Assembly (NCBI GenBank): GCA_937891015.1
Contig: CALAPY010000058.1
Span: 36,726 to 100,725, forward strand
Reading direction: 5' to 3'
Source of the DNA: UBA2108 sp002713215
GTDB taxonomy: Bacteria > Bacteroidota > Bacteroidia > Flavobacteriales_G > Salibacteraceae
DNA: 64,000 nt
Both the position numbers and the translations under genes were made by a program. The notes under the pieces were generated by a model that saw only the letters and a program-made list of their open reading frames with translations, was not told where the DNA came from and searched no databases. Below, piece after piece: positions 45,763-54,534 of the stretch; the stretch's first letter is position 1, and each line of letters opens with the position of its first letter.

Positions 45763-46027
45763 TATAAATATGCTTCCTGTTAAAATGACTTAGGTAGGAT
45801 TGGATATATTGAATTAGGAGTGGTAGTCAGATTTTCGTCTAAATGCAGAACTATATGGTCGAAATGTTTCGATTTGCATACAAAAGGATTTGGAGAAGAC
45901 TTAGAATGGATTAATTTTAATCAATGAAGAACTTGTCGCTTTAGATTATCTGTTTTATTACTGAATATTGGTGGAAATGTATCCGCTAAGTCTAAGGTGG
46001 AAAAAGAGTTCTTCATCGCTCATTTAT
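45763..46027. other. Gene-free stretch upstream of siaB
   Basis: About 265 bp without a gene. It contains a palindrome-like site at 45859-45872 (TCGAAA, TG, TTTCGA) that could be an operator, and no terminator. Confidence 0.4.
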
Positions 46028-46035
46028 TATATTTG
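46028..46035 (+). promoter_or_regulatory. siaB -7 promoter box
   Basis: TATATTTG, 9 bp before the preferred ATG at 46045. It lies inside the longer reading frame that would start at GTG 45997, so that start is unlikely. Confidence 0.55.
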
Positions 46036-46044
46036 GCGGCCTCA

Positions 46045-46572
46045 ATGATAAATCTAAAAGAAATAGCGCTAAAAATGTCTGGGAATGACATTATACTTAC
46101 CTATCAAGGTTTGCTTGAGGCGCAGACAATTTCCGATCTTTTGGACTTTACCGAGCATAGAATGGTAGAACATAAGATCAGTAAACCACTTCGAAAAAAA
46201 GTGTTTATGATTATGTTGGAAAGCCTTCAGAATTCTCATAAACACGGGCATACTACTAGTGAATATACAAGACGGGCTACGGTGGCTTTGGTTAAGACTG
46301 ATGTAGGTTTTGAACTTATCCTGGGCAATTTCCTTTCTCATGAAAATAGAATGACCCTGGAGTCCAAACTAAAAATGATTGAAGGATTGTCGGAAGCAGA
46401 ATTAAAATCGAAGTACATGGAGAAGCTTATGGATGGTGAACAGTCTGATGTAGGTGGTAGCGGTCTGGGCTTGATGGATATTGCTCGTAAAAGTGGAAAC
46501 AAAATGGAATATATCTTCGATGACGTTGATGGTCAGGAGTGTTATTTCACCTTAAACATAAAAATCTCATAG
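46045..46572 (+). CDS. SiaB-family protein kinase (DUF6272)
   Basis: About 175 residues. The histidine-kinase-like ATPase fold is visible as MLESLQNSHKHG (N-box) and the G-rich lid GGSGLGLMDIARKSG. It matches SiaB, the kinase that phosphorylates SiaC in the Pseudomonas SiaABC partner switch. The next gene is SiaC, directly adjacent (stop and start abut). The phosphatase SiaA and cyclase SiaD are not near, so the output here differs. The start at 46045 is supported by the -7 box. Confidence 0.82.
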   Translation: MINLKEIALKMSGNDIILTYQGLLEAQTISDLLDFTEHRMVEHKISKPLRKKVFMIMLESLQNSHKHGHTTSEYTRRATVALVKTDVGFELILGNFLSHENRMTLESKLKMIEGLSEAELKSKYMEKLMDGEQSDVGGSGLGLMDIARKSGNKMEYIFDDVDGQECYFTLNIKIS

Positions 46573-46959
46573 ATGGAAAATTTGGAGATAGATGGAAGTT
46601 CAAAGACTCCAATTATAAATTTTGACCCGAATGAGGGTAAGTTTGAAATAGGGGGGAGAAGTATTCCTGAAAATGCAGTTGATTTTTATAGGCCAATCTA
46701 CAATTGGTTGGATGAATACGTTAAATCGCCTGTGAAAGCCACCGAACTAAACATAAAACTGGAGTACTTCAATACAAGTTCTTCCAAGTGCCTGTTGGAT
46801 GTGTTTAAAAAAGTGGAGTATTTAACTAAAAACAGCCTGGGCGATGTAACCGTTAACTGGTACTACGAGGAAGACGATGAAGATATGTTAGAGGCGGGAG
46901 AAGATTATGATATTATCATTTCGATCCCTTTCAACTTTGTTTCGGTTGAAGAACTATGA
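46573..46959 (+). CDS. SiaC-family regulatory phosphoprotein (DUF1987)
   Basis: 128 residues matching SiaC/DUF1987: TPIINFDPNEGKFEIGGRS, ENAVDFYRPIYNWLDEY, and LEYFNTSSSKCLLDVF, which holds the likely Thr/Ser phosphorylation site. In Pseudomonas, SiaC is phosphorylated by SiaB, and the unphosphorylated form activates a diguanylate cyclase. No cyclase is in this window, so the effector is unknown. The ORF overlaps the next gene by 4 bp. Confidence 0.88.
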   Translation: MENLEIDGSSKTPIINFDPNEGKFEIGGRSIPENAVDFYRPIYNWLDEYVKSPVKATELNIKLEYFNTSSSKCLLDVFKKVEYLTKNSLGDVTVNWYYEEDDEDMLEAGEDYDIIISIPFNFVSVEEL

Positions 46960-47336
46960 AAGTGTTCATTGCTCTCTTTCTGAGCTTTATTTCCTTTGTT
47001 CTTTTTGCTCAGGAAGGCAAAACAAAAGCATTTAACGAACAAAATATCAATGTGGTTTGGAAGATCAAATCGCCTGGCCTTTTTGCCAAAGTAGACAGTG
47101 GTAAAATTCTAATTCTAAAGGTTCGGAATGTCGATACCTCTTCAAATTCGGTTTCTTTTCAAGTATCTGAATACTTGAATGGAATGCTTCATTCGAGTAC
47201 CGGAGAATTGTCGAATTGTTTTCAACCGGGAAAGAAGAAAAAAATAAAGGTTCATCTTGAGAACTGGGTAGATAAAAAGGACTATGATTGGACTTTTACG
47301 GACGTTGTAGTTACTGGCATTGAAACCTGCCCTTAA
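46956..47336 (+). CDS. Small secreted protein linked to siaBC
   Basis: 126 residues with a signal peptide (MKVFIALFLSFISFVLFAQ) and an Ig-like beta strand pattern. Two cysteines (SNCF and ETCP) could form a disulfide. It is unusually lysine-rich (GKKKKIKVHL). I do not recognise a family. The ATGA overlap with siaC suggests co-regulation of a secreted protein with the partner-switch genes. Confidence 0.6.
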   Translation: MKVFIALFLSFISFVLFAQEGKTKAFNEQNINVVWKIKSPGLFAKVDSGKILILKVRNVDTSSNSVSFQVSEYLNGMLHSSTGELSNCFQPGKKKKIKVHLENWVDKKDYDWTFTDVVVTGIETCP

Positions 47337-47348
47337 ACAGATCATTTC

Positions 47349-48215
47349 ATGAGAGATGCTTTCCTTGACTTATTTGGACTACCTCGAAGCGCGTCAGAAG
47401 AAGATATCAAAAAGCGTTATCGCGAGTTGGTATTGAAGCTACACCCTGATGTGAACGATTCCTCAAATGCAGAAGAACAATTTAGGTTAGTTCAGAAAGC
47501 TTATGAATACCTTACCAATGAGGATAAGCAGATGGACACCCTGTATAACAGCTACAAACAGAGTAAACAATCAACATCACCGGAATTTGAAATGTCTCCC
47601 GAGGAAAAAAGGGCTGAAATGAGGGAACGAGCCAGGCAATTTTCAAGGGCAGCACAAAAAGAGGCTAAGGAAGTTGAAATGGGAGTGTTTAATATGCTTA
47701 CCAGTAAGAAGCTCTGGATGGTAGTTCGCTTTTTAGCGGTCTGTTCCATTCTTTTTGGGTTTATTCTTTTTATAGATTTCTTTTTACCGCAAGAAGGTGA
47801 GATGATGGGAATTAAGCACAAAGTCTACTACAGTCTTTTTGAAAAGAAAACGGTATTCTTTGCTGACGGATCCCAGCAGGATGTTACCGAGGAAATTTTT
47901 CTGGCTATAAATGATGGTGATTCGATGAGTTTTGAATATTCTCCGATTATGCACGAATTCTTGGGGAATAAGATTTGGAGACAGGGAAAAGGAACCATTT
48001 TTATTGATGCCAAATTCAATTTATTTGAGTTCTACCCGGTAATTCCTTTGCTTTTTATCCTCCCGGCCTTCCTGTTTTTTTATCAGGAAAACGAAGTGCG
48101 TTTTTACCTGCTCTATCTGGCAACCTGTGTTATATATCCCGGGCTGTTGCTACACTATACGCTCAAGGAAGATAAACTGGTATATATCTATCAGTATTTT
48201 TCAGGCTTTTTCTGA
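47349..48215 (+). CDS. J-domain membrane protein
   Basis: 288 residues. An N-terminal J domain (about 1-65) with the HPD motif in KLHPDVND, then a charged helix, a first membrane segment (about 118-140) and two more hydrophobic segments near the C-terminus (about 225-265). J proteins deliver clients to Hsp70/DnaK; membrane forms recruit it to the inner membrane. Not a full DnaJ: the Gly/Phe and zinc domains are absent. The 3' end overlaps the EI24 gene by 25 bp. Confidence 0.82.
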   Translation: MRDAFLDLFGLPRSASEEDIKKRYRELVLKLHPDVNDSSNAEEQFRLVQKAYEYLTNEDKQMDTLYNSYKQSKQSTSPEFEMSPEEKRAEMRERARQFSRAAQKEAKEVEMGVFNMLTSKKLWMVVRFLAVCSILFGFILFIDFFLPQEGEMMGIKHKVYYSLFEKKTVFFADGSQQDVTEEIFLAINDGDSMSFEYSPIMHEFLGNKIWRQGKGTIFIDAKFNLFEFYPVIPLLFILPAFLFFYQENEVRFYLLYLATCVIYPGLLLHYTLKEDKLVYIYQYFSGFF

Positions 48216-49015
48216 TCCAATAACTCCAAAGTCTCCATTGTACCAGCAACCACAGAAATTATTGCGAAGAATCCAGCCAGCAATGAACCAACAAAAGGTA
48301 CCAATAGCACAATGGCCAACGGGGTACCAATAGAAGTAGCTGAACCTTTGTTTCCAAACATAAATCGGGCACTATTGGTTACACCATATTTCCTTCCTTC
48401 CAATGGATAATCCATCATGGAGAATCCATAGAAATAGGCCGATATAAAAAATAAGGCAAATGGGACAATCAGACCAAGAGGTGGTATTAAGCTGAGCAAT
48501 AAAAAGGCTATGATTAGGATTATTTCAATTACAAAATTTCGAATGGCTATTGCAATTCCTCGCATGATATTATTGAGGTATCTCAGGCTTGAAAACGCAA
48601 CCTTCTGACCTGTGATTAATTGTTCAACCCTTTCAGAGAGTAGTGCCAACGCAGGGGACAGGAAAATGAGAACCAAATATCCCCCAAGGTAAGCAAACAG
48701 AAGGAAGTAGAGTATCCGCAACGAAAGCCACACGATGCCATAAATAATTCTGTAAAGCCATCCTTCCGGATCAAGTCCCCAGTTGATTTGTTGCAATGCT
48801 TCGTTTAGTCCTTCAAGCATGCTATTCGATAAATCACTTACCAGGCTAAATCCACCAATGAAGAATAATACATTGAGGAGAATAGGGAATAAGAAGTACC
48901 AGGTAAGTCCATTGGCCAGGATAAATCGGAGTGCCTTTGAGTGCCTGGCCAATCCATTGAAATAAGAAGTGAACACATTGGTGAACTTCGATATGTTTAA
49001 CATCGATTTTCCCAT
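48191..49015 (-). CDS. EI24/CysZ-like membrane protein
   Basis: 274 residues with four or more membrane segments. The EI24 domain pattern is shown by YLGGYLVLIFLSPALALLSERVE and ISAYFYGFSMMDYPLEGRKYG. Relatives include the sulfate permease CysZ, but many Bacteroidota copies have no known substrate. Convergent with the J-domain gene. Confidence 0.78.
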   Translation of the reverse strand: MGKSMLNISKFTNVFTSYFNGLARHSKALRFILANGLTWYFLFPILLNVLFFIGGFSLVSDLSNSMLEGLNEALQQINWGLDPEGWLYRIIYGIVWLSLRILYFLLFAYLGGYLVLIFLSPALALLSERVEQLITGQKVAFSSLRYLNNIMRGIAIAIRNFVIEIILIIAFLLLSLIPPLGLIVPFALFFISAYFYGFSMMDYPLEGRKYGVTNSARFMFGNKGSATSIGTPLAIVLLVPFVGSLLAGFFAIISVVAGTMETLELLDQKKPEKY

Positions 49016-49031
49016 TTATATACTCTTGTTA

Positions 49032-49066
49032 TTTGAAGGAAAAGGAAAACGAAATACGTACTTTTG
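49032..49066 (+). promoter_or_regulatory. purB promoter
   Basis: TTTG (49032-49035), 23 nt, then TACTTTTG (49059-49066). The -7 box is 20 bp before the preferred ATG at 49087. The spacer is a little long, so the -33 assignment is tentative. Confidence 0.55.
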
Positions 49067-49086
49067 CACGCTTCAAAAATAGTAGT

Positions 49087-50442
49087 ATGCATCCTATTAA
49101 AGCAGTTTCGCCAATTGACGGCAGATATTCCTCAAAAACCGAAGATTTACAAGAATACTTTTCGGAATATGCACTTTTTAAGTACCGAACCCTGGTAGAA
49201 GTGGAGTACTTCATTGCCTTGTGCGAATTACCGCTTCCGCAACTGAGTGAATTTGATGCTGGCAAGTTTGAAGACCTAAGAAAAATCTACAAGGATTTCA
49301 CTCCCGAGGATGCCATTGCTATTAAAGAAATTGAGAAAGTAACTAATCACGATGTAAAGGCCGTAGAGTATTTTATCAAGGAAAAATTTGAAGCACTGGG
49401 CTTGGGAGAATCTCAGGAGTTTATTCATTTTGGGTTGACTTCGCAGGATATTAATAATACGGCTAACCCTATGCTAATTAGAGATGCGGTAGAAGAAGTA
49501 ATGCTTCCCGAGTTGCATCGCATTGGAGCTGTTCTTAGGGCTTATTCTCAGGATTGGAAAGATGTGCCTATGTTGGCTCGTACTCATGGTCAGCCAGCTT
49601 CACCAACCCGTTTGGGTAAGGAAATCCAGGTTTTTTGCGAAAGAATAGATCAGCAACTAGTGTATTTGGAACAGATTCCAATTGCCGCAAAATTTGGTGG
49701 CGCTACCGGAAATTTTAATGCACATTACGTAGCCTATCCTGAAATTGATTGGGTGGATTTTGGAAACCAGTTCTTGGAGAATTACCTGGGATTGGATCGA
49801 TCTCAAACCACTACCCAAATTGAGCATTACGATCATTTTGCAGCGTTGTGCGATTGGTTCAAGAGAGTCAATACTATTTTTATTGATTTGAGTCGCGATA
49901 TCTGGACCTACGTGTCCAACGATTATTTCAAACAAAAAATCAAGAAAGGTGAAATAGGTTCTTCGGCTATGCCGCACAAAGTGAATCCTATTGATTTTGA
50001 AAATGCGGAGGGTAATTTAGGGGTTGCCAATGCATTGTTTGAGCACCTAAGTGCTAAACTACCAATTAGTCGTTTGCAGCGGGATTTAACGGATAGCACC
50101 GTGCTTAGAAACGTAGGCGTTCCATTTGGAAACAGTTTAATTGCGTACAAATCGCTGGATAAAGGATTAGGTAAGTTGTTACTCAATGAAGAAGCCATTG
50201 CTCAGGAGTTGGAAGACAACTGGGCGGTAGTAGCCGAAGCCATTCAAACGGTACTTCGAAGAGAGCGATTTCCTAAACCGTATGAAGCTTTAAAAGAACT
50301 TACCCGAAAGAACGAAAAAGTAACAGCTGAGTCAATTGCCGTATTTATTGAAGGTTTGGATGTTACTGACGAAATTAAAGCAGAGTTAAAGCGTATTACT
50401 CCTTCCAACTATACCGGAATTCAGTTGGTTGATGAGGTTTGA
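49087..50442 (+). CDS. purB: Adenylosuccinate lyase
   Basis: About 451 residues. It cleaves SAICAR and adenylosuccinate to release fumarate in purine synthesis. It begins MHPIKAVSPIDGRYSSKTED, the classic PurB start, so the longer frame from 49033 (across the promoter) is rejected. The fumarase-family signature SSAMPHKVNPIDFENAEGN and ARTHGQPASPT are intact. Confidence 0.97.
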   Translation: MHPIKAVSPIDGRYSSKTEDLQEYFSEYALFKYRTLVEVEYFIALCELPLPQLSEFDAGKFEDLRKIYKDFTPEDAIAIKEIEKVTNHDVKAVEYFIKEKFEALGLGESQEFIHFGLTSQDINNTANPMLIRDAVEEVMLPELHRIGAVLRAYSQDWKDVPMLARTHGQPASPTRLGKEIQVFCERIDQQLVYLEQIPIAAKFGGATGNFNAHYVAYPEIDWVDFGNQFLENYLGLDRSQTTTQIEHYDHFAALCDWFKRVNTIFIDLSRDIWTYVSNDYFKQKIKKGEIGSSAMPHKVNPIDFENAEGNLGVANALFEHLSAKLPISRLQRDLTDSTVLRNVGVPFGNSLIAYKSLDKGLGKLLLNEEAIAQELEDNWAVVAEAIQTVLRRERFPKPYEALKELTRKNEKVTAESIAVFIEGLDVTDEIKAELKRITPSNYTGIQLVDEV

Positions 50443-50457
50443 TTGATCAGATCAAAT

Positions 50458-51198
50458 TTAATCAGCAATAATTTGCGCCGACGAATGGGGTGCAATTTCC
50501 GTCACTACTTTTTTTGGGTTTCCCCGGTATCGAATTATTCCACTTCCAGTGTGTAAGGCGTGTAACTCATCGGTTGCATTTACATGAATGTATCCAGTAC
50601 CCTGTGTTTTAACCCAGGTTTTCGATGTTATTAAATCAAAGGCGTAAATATGACCAAAGGTATTTTCGTCTACAACAAATTCATCGGCGTTGCCTTTTAA
50701 ATTAATGGTTGGAGTTCCTGTAAAAGTTTGAAGCATCAATTTTTTAAAGTCCCCTTCAAAAGTGGCATTGACACCACAATTTCGAATTTCCAAAAGCAAT
50801 TGGTCAGAAGATAGCCCTTTACAGTCTTTAACTTCTTTCGGGTTTCGAAGTGCGATTTTTTGAAGTGAACCGCATCCAATTTCCAGTACAATATTCTTAC
50901 TGTAATCGCTTAAAAAATTGCAGGTGTTTTCATTAAATACCCTTAAAGTATCACTTACTATTTCATGCCTGACGTTCTCCAGGATTCCCTCACCACCTTT
51001 AAGCCTCAGTGTAAACGAACTATCTTGTTTTATTTGAACTACAAAGGCACCATCGATATTGATGCTATGAAATTGCCCCAGTTGGATGTTTTTTTCTGTA
51101 ACACCACCAATCTTCTTGGCGCATTTATTACAGGAACCAAAAGACAGGGCCAGAGAGAGTGCTCCTAAAAAAAGAATGTATGTGTTTAGCCTTCTCAT
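50458..51198 (-). CDS. DUF2807 lipoprotein (second copy)
   Basis: 246 residues with lipobox FGSC (Cys23). The body follows the DUF2807 pattern (FHSINIDGAFVVQIKQDSSF, then strand repeats) but lacks the SGAS motifs of the copy at 4.7 kb and has extra cysteines. Its ATG overlaps the upstream PagL-like stop by 4 bp (ATGA), indicating coupled translation. Confidence 0.8.
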   Translation of the reverse strand: MRRLNTYILFLGALSLALSFGSCNKCAKKIGGVTEKNIQLGQFHSINIDGAFVVQIKQDSSFTLRLKGGEGILENVRHEIVSDTLRVFNENTCNFLSDYSKNIVLEIGCGSLQKIALRNPKEVKDCKGLSSDQLLLEIRNCGVNATFEGDFKKLMLQTFTGTPTINLKGNADEFVVDENTFGHIYAFDLITSKTWVKTQGTGYIHVNATDELHALHTGSGIIRYRGNPKKVVTEIAPHSSAQIIAD

Positions 51199-52334
51199 TT
51201 CCTAAACTTATAGCCAATTCCAATTTTAAAATGATCAGCACGTGCCCAATGGGTATGTAATACGGTGCTAATAATGATATTGTCTTTTACTACGAAGCGG
51301 GTTCCAAATCGATGGTATACCGGTTCGTTTTGAAGGGTCTGGTCATAGACATAGGCACCCATGCCCAGTAAAATAGAAAAGGTGCCCATGGTTTGATGGT
51401 AGGTTACATTTACACCGGTTTGGAAAGCGCTGTTTCCCTTTACCTCGGGGTCGGGGTCAATTTCTATTTCACGTTCATAAGCTTTGTTGTATATGAGATC
51501 GACCCCCGCACTTAACTTCCATTTGGCACTCCATAGCCGTGCATAATTAAATTCTAATGTATAGGCAGGGTAACTGCTGTTGTCATGGATATTGTACGCT
51601 TTAAATCCAACACTTGGAATGATGGACACTTCATTTTTTTCTTTTGGTCGAAGCAATTTCTTTTCAGACCTGTTGAGTTTTGCGTACTTGGCTTCCTTTT
51701 GCAATTTGTATTTGATCCCAAGATTTGCCGAAGCAATATTTAGCCCCAGGTTGGGATACTTAAATGCTGCATTGCTCCAATGATGAAAACTTGCTCCCAG
51801 GGTTACCCCCAGTTGAGGAGTTACGTAGAATTCACCAATTAGCTTTATGCCTGCAAACAAATTGAGGTTAGACCCAATGGTGTTGTTCTTGTAGTTGGTA
51901 ACCGGATGAAATTTGTTGCTTATCCAACCCATTCCCCAACCCCATGAAGTGAGTACATTAATTCGGTTTGATTTAATTATTGGAATTAAGATATAAGCAT
52001 TGAGGCCATAAGCCGTTCCCATTACATCGTAGTTCCCGGTTCCGGTTGCCAAAAAGGACACCCCAACCGTTGGATTGTTATAGACTTTTTGCCAATCTTT
52101 TTCATTGTTTCCCTGCTTTTCAACAGATATTTCGAATCCTTGAGTGAGCTCTTTGGGAATGTGTTGCATTTTGGTTCTGTGGGCCAGCATAAACCCCAGG
52201 TTATACGATGCCTTAATGTTTATCGGAGGTAATTTATTAGTGCTGGAATCGCTTCCTGACCAAGAAAATCCCATAAAACTAATGCTACTAAAAAGCAGAA
52301 CGAAGGCGGTATAATTCCAATACTTTTGCAACAA
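51195..52334 (-). CDS. PagL-like acyloxyacyl hydrolase (lipid A deacylase family)
   Basis: About 379 residues: signal peptide-like start (QKYWNYTAFVLLFSSISFMGF), then an outer-membrane barrel. The motif FHHWSNAAFKYPNLGLN carries the His-x-Ser pair and SNA/N of PagL (PF09411). It would remove the 3-O acyl chain from lipid A in the outer membrane. No good ATG exists: an upstream TTG at 52358 is the end of the -7 box, so TTG at 52334 (or 52331) is the likely start. The barrel continues well past the usual PagL domain. Confidence 0.72.
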   Translation of the reverse strand: MLQKYWNYTAFVLLFSSISFMGFSWSGSDSSTNKLPPINIKASYNLGFMLAHRTKMQHIPKELTQGFEISVEKQGNNEKDWQKVYNNPTVGVSFLATGTGNYDVMGTAYGLNAYILIPIIKSNRINVLTSWGWGMGWISNKFHPVTNYKNNTIGSNLNLFAGIKLIGEFYVTPQLGVTLGASFHHWSNAAFKYPNLGLNIASANLGIKYKLQKEAKYAKLNRSEKKLLRPKEKNEVSIIPSVGFKAYNIHDNSSYPAYTLEFNYARLWSAKWKLSAGVDLIYNKAYEREIEIDPDPEVKGNSAFQTGVNVTYHQTMGTFSILLGMGAYVYDQTLQNEPVYHRFGTRFVVKDNIIISTVLHTHWARADHFKIGIGYKFRK

Positions 52335-52355
52335 CTTCAGATAAAAAATCGGGCG

Positions 52356-52363
52356 CAAAAGTA
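52356..52363 (-). promoter_or_regulatory. PagL-like gene -7 promoter box
   Basis: TACTTTTG on the minus strand. Its terminal TTG would be read as a start codon in frame but is promoter DNA. Confidence 0.6.
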
Positions 52364-52392
52364 TTCATTTTGTCCCCTTTTTGTTTTTGCTT

Positions 52393-53160
52393 ATGGATTC
52401 TAGATTACTTGCTTTCGAAAGGCTATTGAATATTATGGACGACCTCAGGGAAAAATGCCCCTGGGATCAAAAACAAACCATGGAATCGTTGCGAAAATTG
52501 ACCATTGAGGAGACCTATGAGTTAGCTGATGCTATTCTCGAAAACGACATGGAAGAGTTGAAGAAGGAAATTGGTGACATTATGTTGCACATGGTTTTCT
52601 ACTCCAAAATAGCAAGCGAAACCAATCAATTTGACATGGCCGATGTACTCAATTCCATTTGCGATAAATTGATTCATCGGCATCCGCATATATATTCCGA
52701 TGTTGAAGTAAGCGGAGAAGAAGAAGTAAAGAGTAATTGGGAAAAACTAAAACTCAAGGAAGGAAAGAAGAGTGTACTCGAAGGAGTTCCTGCGTCTTTA
52801 CCGGCAATGGTTAAAGCCAATCGGATTCAGGAAAAAGTTCGGGGAGTTGGTTTCGACTGGGAAAACAGCAACCAGGTTTGGGACAAGGTTCACGAAGAGT
52901 TGGAAGAATTAAAAACCGAAGTACAAACTGAAGCTCCTGTAGAGAAGATTGAAAACGAATTAGGCGATGTTCTGTTTTCTGTAATTAACTATGCTCGTTT
53001 TATTGATATAGACCCGGAGCTTGCGCTGGAACGTACCAACAAAAAGTTTATCAAGCGATTTCAATATCTAGAGACAAAAGCAAAAGAAATGGGCCGTGAT
53101 TTACACGATATGTCCTTAGTGGAAATGGATAAAATTTGGGAAGAAGCGAAAACGGTATAG
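52393..53160 (+). CDS. mazG: Nucleoside triphosphate pyrophosphohydrolase MazG
   Basis: About 255 residues. Two MazG-like all-alpha NTPase domains; metal-binding clusters EETYELADAI and ELKKEIGDIMLH in the first and ELEELKTEV/ENELGDVLF in the second. It opens with the typical FERLLNIMDDLREKCPWDQKQ. It hydrolyses NTPs to NMPs and may lower ppGpp or remove aberrant nucleotides. The ATG at 52393 is preferred over the upstream TTG at 52381. Confidence 0.95.
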   Translation: MDSRLLAFERLLNIMDDLREKCPWDQKQTMESLRKLTIEETYELADAILENDMEELKKEIGDIMLHMVFYSKIASETNQFDMADVLNSICDKLIHRHPHIYSDVEVSGEEEVKSNWEKLKLKEGKKSVLEGVPASLPAMVKANRIQEKVRGVGFDWENSNQVWDKVHEELEELKTEVQTEAPVEKIENELGDVLFSVINYARFIDIDPELALERTNKKFIKRFQYLETKAKEMGRDLHDMSLVEMDKIWEEAKTV

Positions 53161-53166
53161 GTAAGT

Positions 53167-54477
53167 CTACTTTTTCCTAAAATAGATCGTCACCGGAACT
53201 CCTGTAAACTCGTATTTGTCCCTCAGCTTATTTTCCAGAAAACGCTTGTAAGGTTCTTTAATGTACTGTGGAAGGTTGCAGTAAAAAGCAAAAGTAGGGT
53301 AGTGGGTCGGTAGCTGGGTAACGTATTTTACCTTGATATACTTCCCTTTAATTGCAGGTGGCGGTTGAAACTCCATAATGGGTAAAAAGAAGTCGTTGAG
53401 CTCGCTCGTTTTTATTTTTTGAGTTCTACGTTTATGCACTGCAACCCCACACTCCAGCGCTTTATGGATCCGCTGTTTGTCCTTTACGGAAATAAACAGC
53501 ACATCAACATCGGTAAAAGGCTCCAGTTTTTCTTTGATGTGTCGTTCAAAGTCCCTGGCAGTATTGGTTTGTTTTTCTTCGATAAGGTCCCATTTGTTAA
53601 TCAGGATTACAATTCCTTTGTTGTTTTTGTGGGCCAGGTGAATGATGTTTAGGTCCTGAGAGCCAATGCCTTCTTTGGCATCGATCATTATATAGGCAAC
53701 ATCACATTTCTCAAGTGCTCGTATGGCTCGTAGTACGGAGTAAAACTCCAGGTCTTCGTTTACCTTCTTTTTCTTTCTAATCCCAGCCGTATCCACCAGG
53801 GCAAAATCAAATCCAAATGATTTAAATCGAATGTCATTGGTATCTCTCGTGGTCCCTGCAATAGGGGTAACAATGTTCCTTTCTTCTCCCAATATGGTAT
53901 TGATAAAAGAAGATTTACCGGCATTAGGTCTGCCTACCACGGCAAAGCGAGGGAGTCCATCCAGGTGGTCCACAAATTCTTCAGTTGGAAGTGATTCCAC
54001 CAGGGCATCCAATATTTCACCAGTTCCCGACCCATTAATGGAAGAAATACAATAGTAGTCTCCCAGTCCCAGCGAATAGAATTCCACCGCATCTGCAATT
54101 CGTTCGTTATTGTCAACCTTATTTACCACGAGAAAAACCGGTTTTTTGGATTTTCGAAGCAGATTGGCTACGTCGTTGTCCAAATCAATAATTCCGGTGG
54201 TAACATCTACCACAAATACAATGGCATGGGCTTCATCAATAGCAATTTCAACCTGCTTTCGGATTTCCACGTCGAACATTTCGTCCGAGTCGCCAACATA
54301 TCCCCCAGTATCGATCAGGTTAAACTCAGTTCCGTTCCATTCGGTTTTGCCATAGTGCCGGTCGCGGGTAACCCCGCTAAACTCGTCAACAATAGCATCG
54401 CGGGAGCCAACCAGGCGATTAAAGAAAGTTGATTTTCCAACATTCGGACGACCAACAATTGCGACTACAACACTCAT
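53167..54477 (-). CDS. der: Ribosome-assembly GTPase Der (EngA)
   Basis: 436 residues with two tandem GTPase domains: G1 GRPNVGKST (8-16) and GRPNAGKSS (about 182-190), plus the G3 motifs DTGG and DTAG and the G4 motifs NKVD and NKWD. The KH-like C-terminal domain ends VTIYFRKK. Essential for 50S assembly. Next to era on the same strand. Confidence 0.97.
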   Translation of the reverse strand: MSVVVAIVGRPNVGKSTFFNRLVGSRDAIVDEFSGVTRDRHYGKTEWNGTEFNLIDTGGYVGDSDEMFDVEIRKQVEIAIDEAHAIVFVVDVTTGIIDLDNDVANLLRKSKKPVFLVVNKVDNNERIADAVEFYSLGLGDYYCISSINGSGTGEILDALVESLPTEEFVDHLDGLPRFAVVGRPNAGKSSFINTILGEERNIVTPIAGTTRDTNDIRFKSFGFDFALVDTAGIRKKKKVNEDLEFYSVLRAIRALEKCDVAYIMIDAKEGIGSQDLNIIHLAHKNNKGIVILINKWDLIEEKQTNTARDFERHIKEKLEPFTDVDVLFISVKDKQRIHKALECGVAVHKRRTQKIKTSELNDFFLPIMEFQPPPAIKGKYIKVKYVTQLPTHYPTFAFYCNLPQYIKEPYKRFLENKLRDKYEFTGVPVTIYFRKK

Positions 54478-54534
54478 GAAATCCTTAATTTTTGATTTTG
54501 CAAAGAAAGTGGATTTAAACTCCCGGGCACCAGA

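Noticed and set aside
45997..46044. GTG start for siaB
   Set aside because: A TATATTTG box lies inside this segment, just upstream of the ATG at 46045, which also suits the family length.
49033..49086. Longer purB N-terminus
   Set aside because: It crosses the promoter and adds residues not found in PurB, which typically begins at MHPIKAVSPIDGRY or similar.
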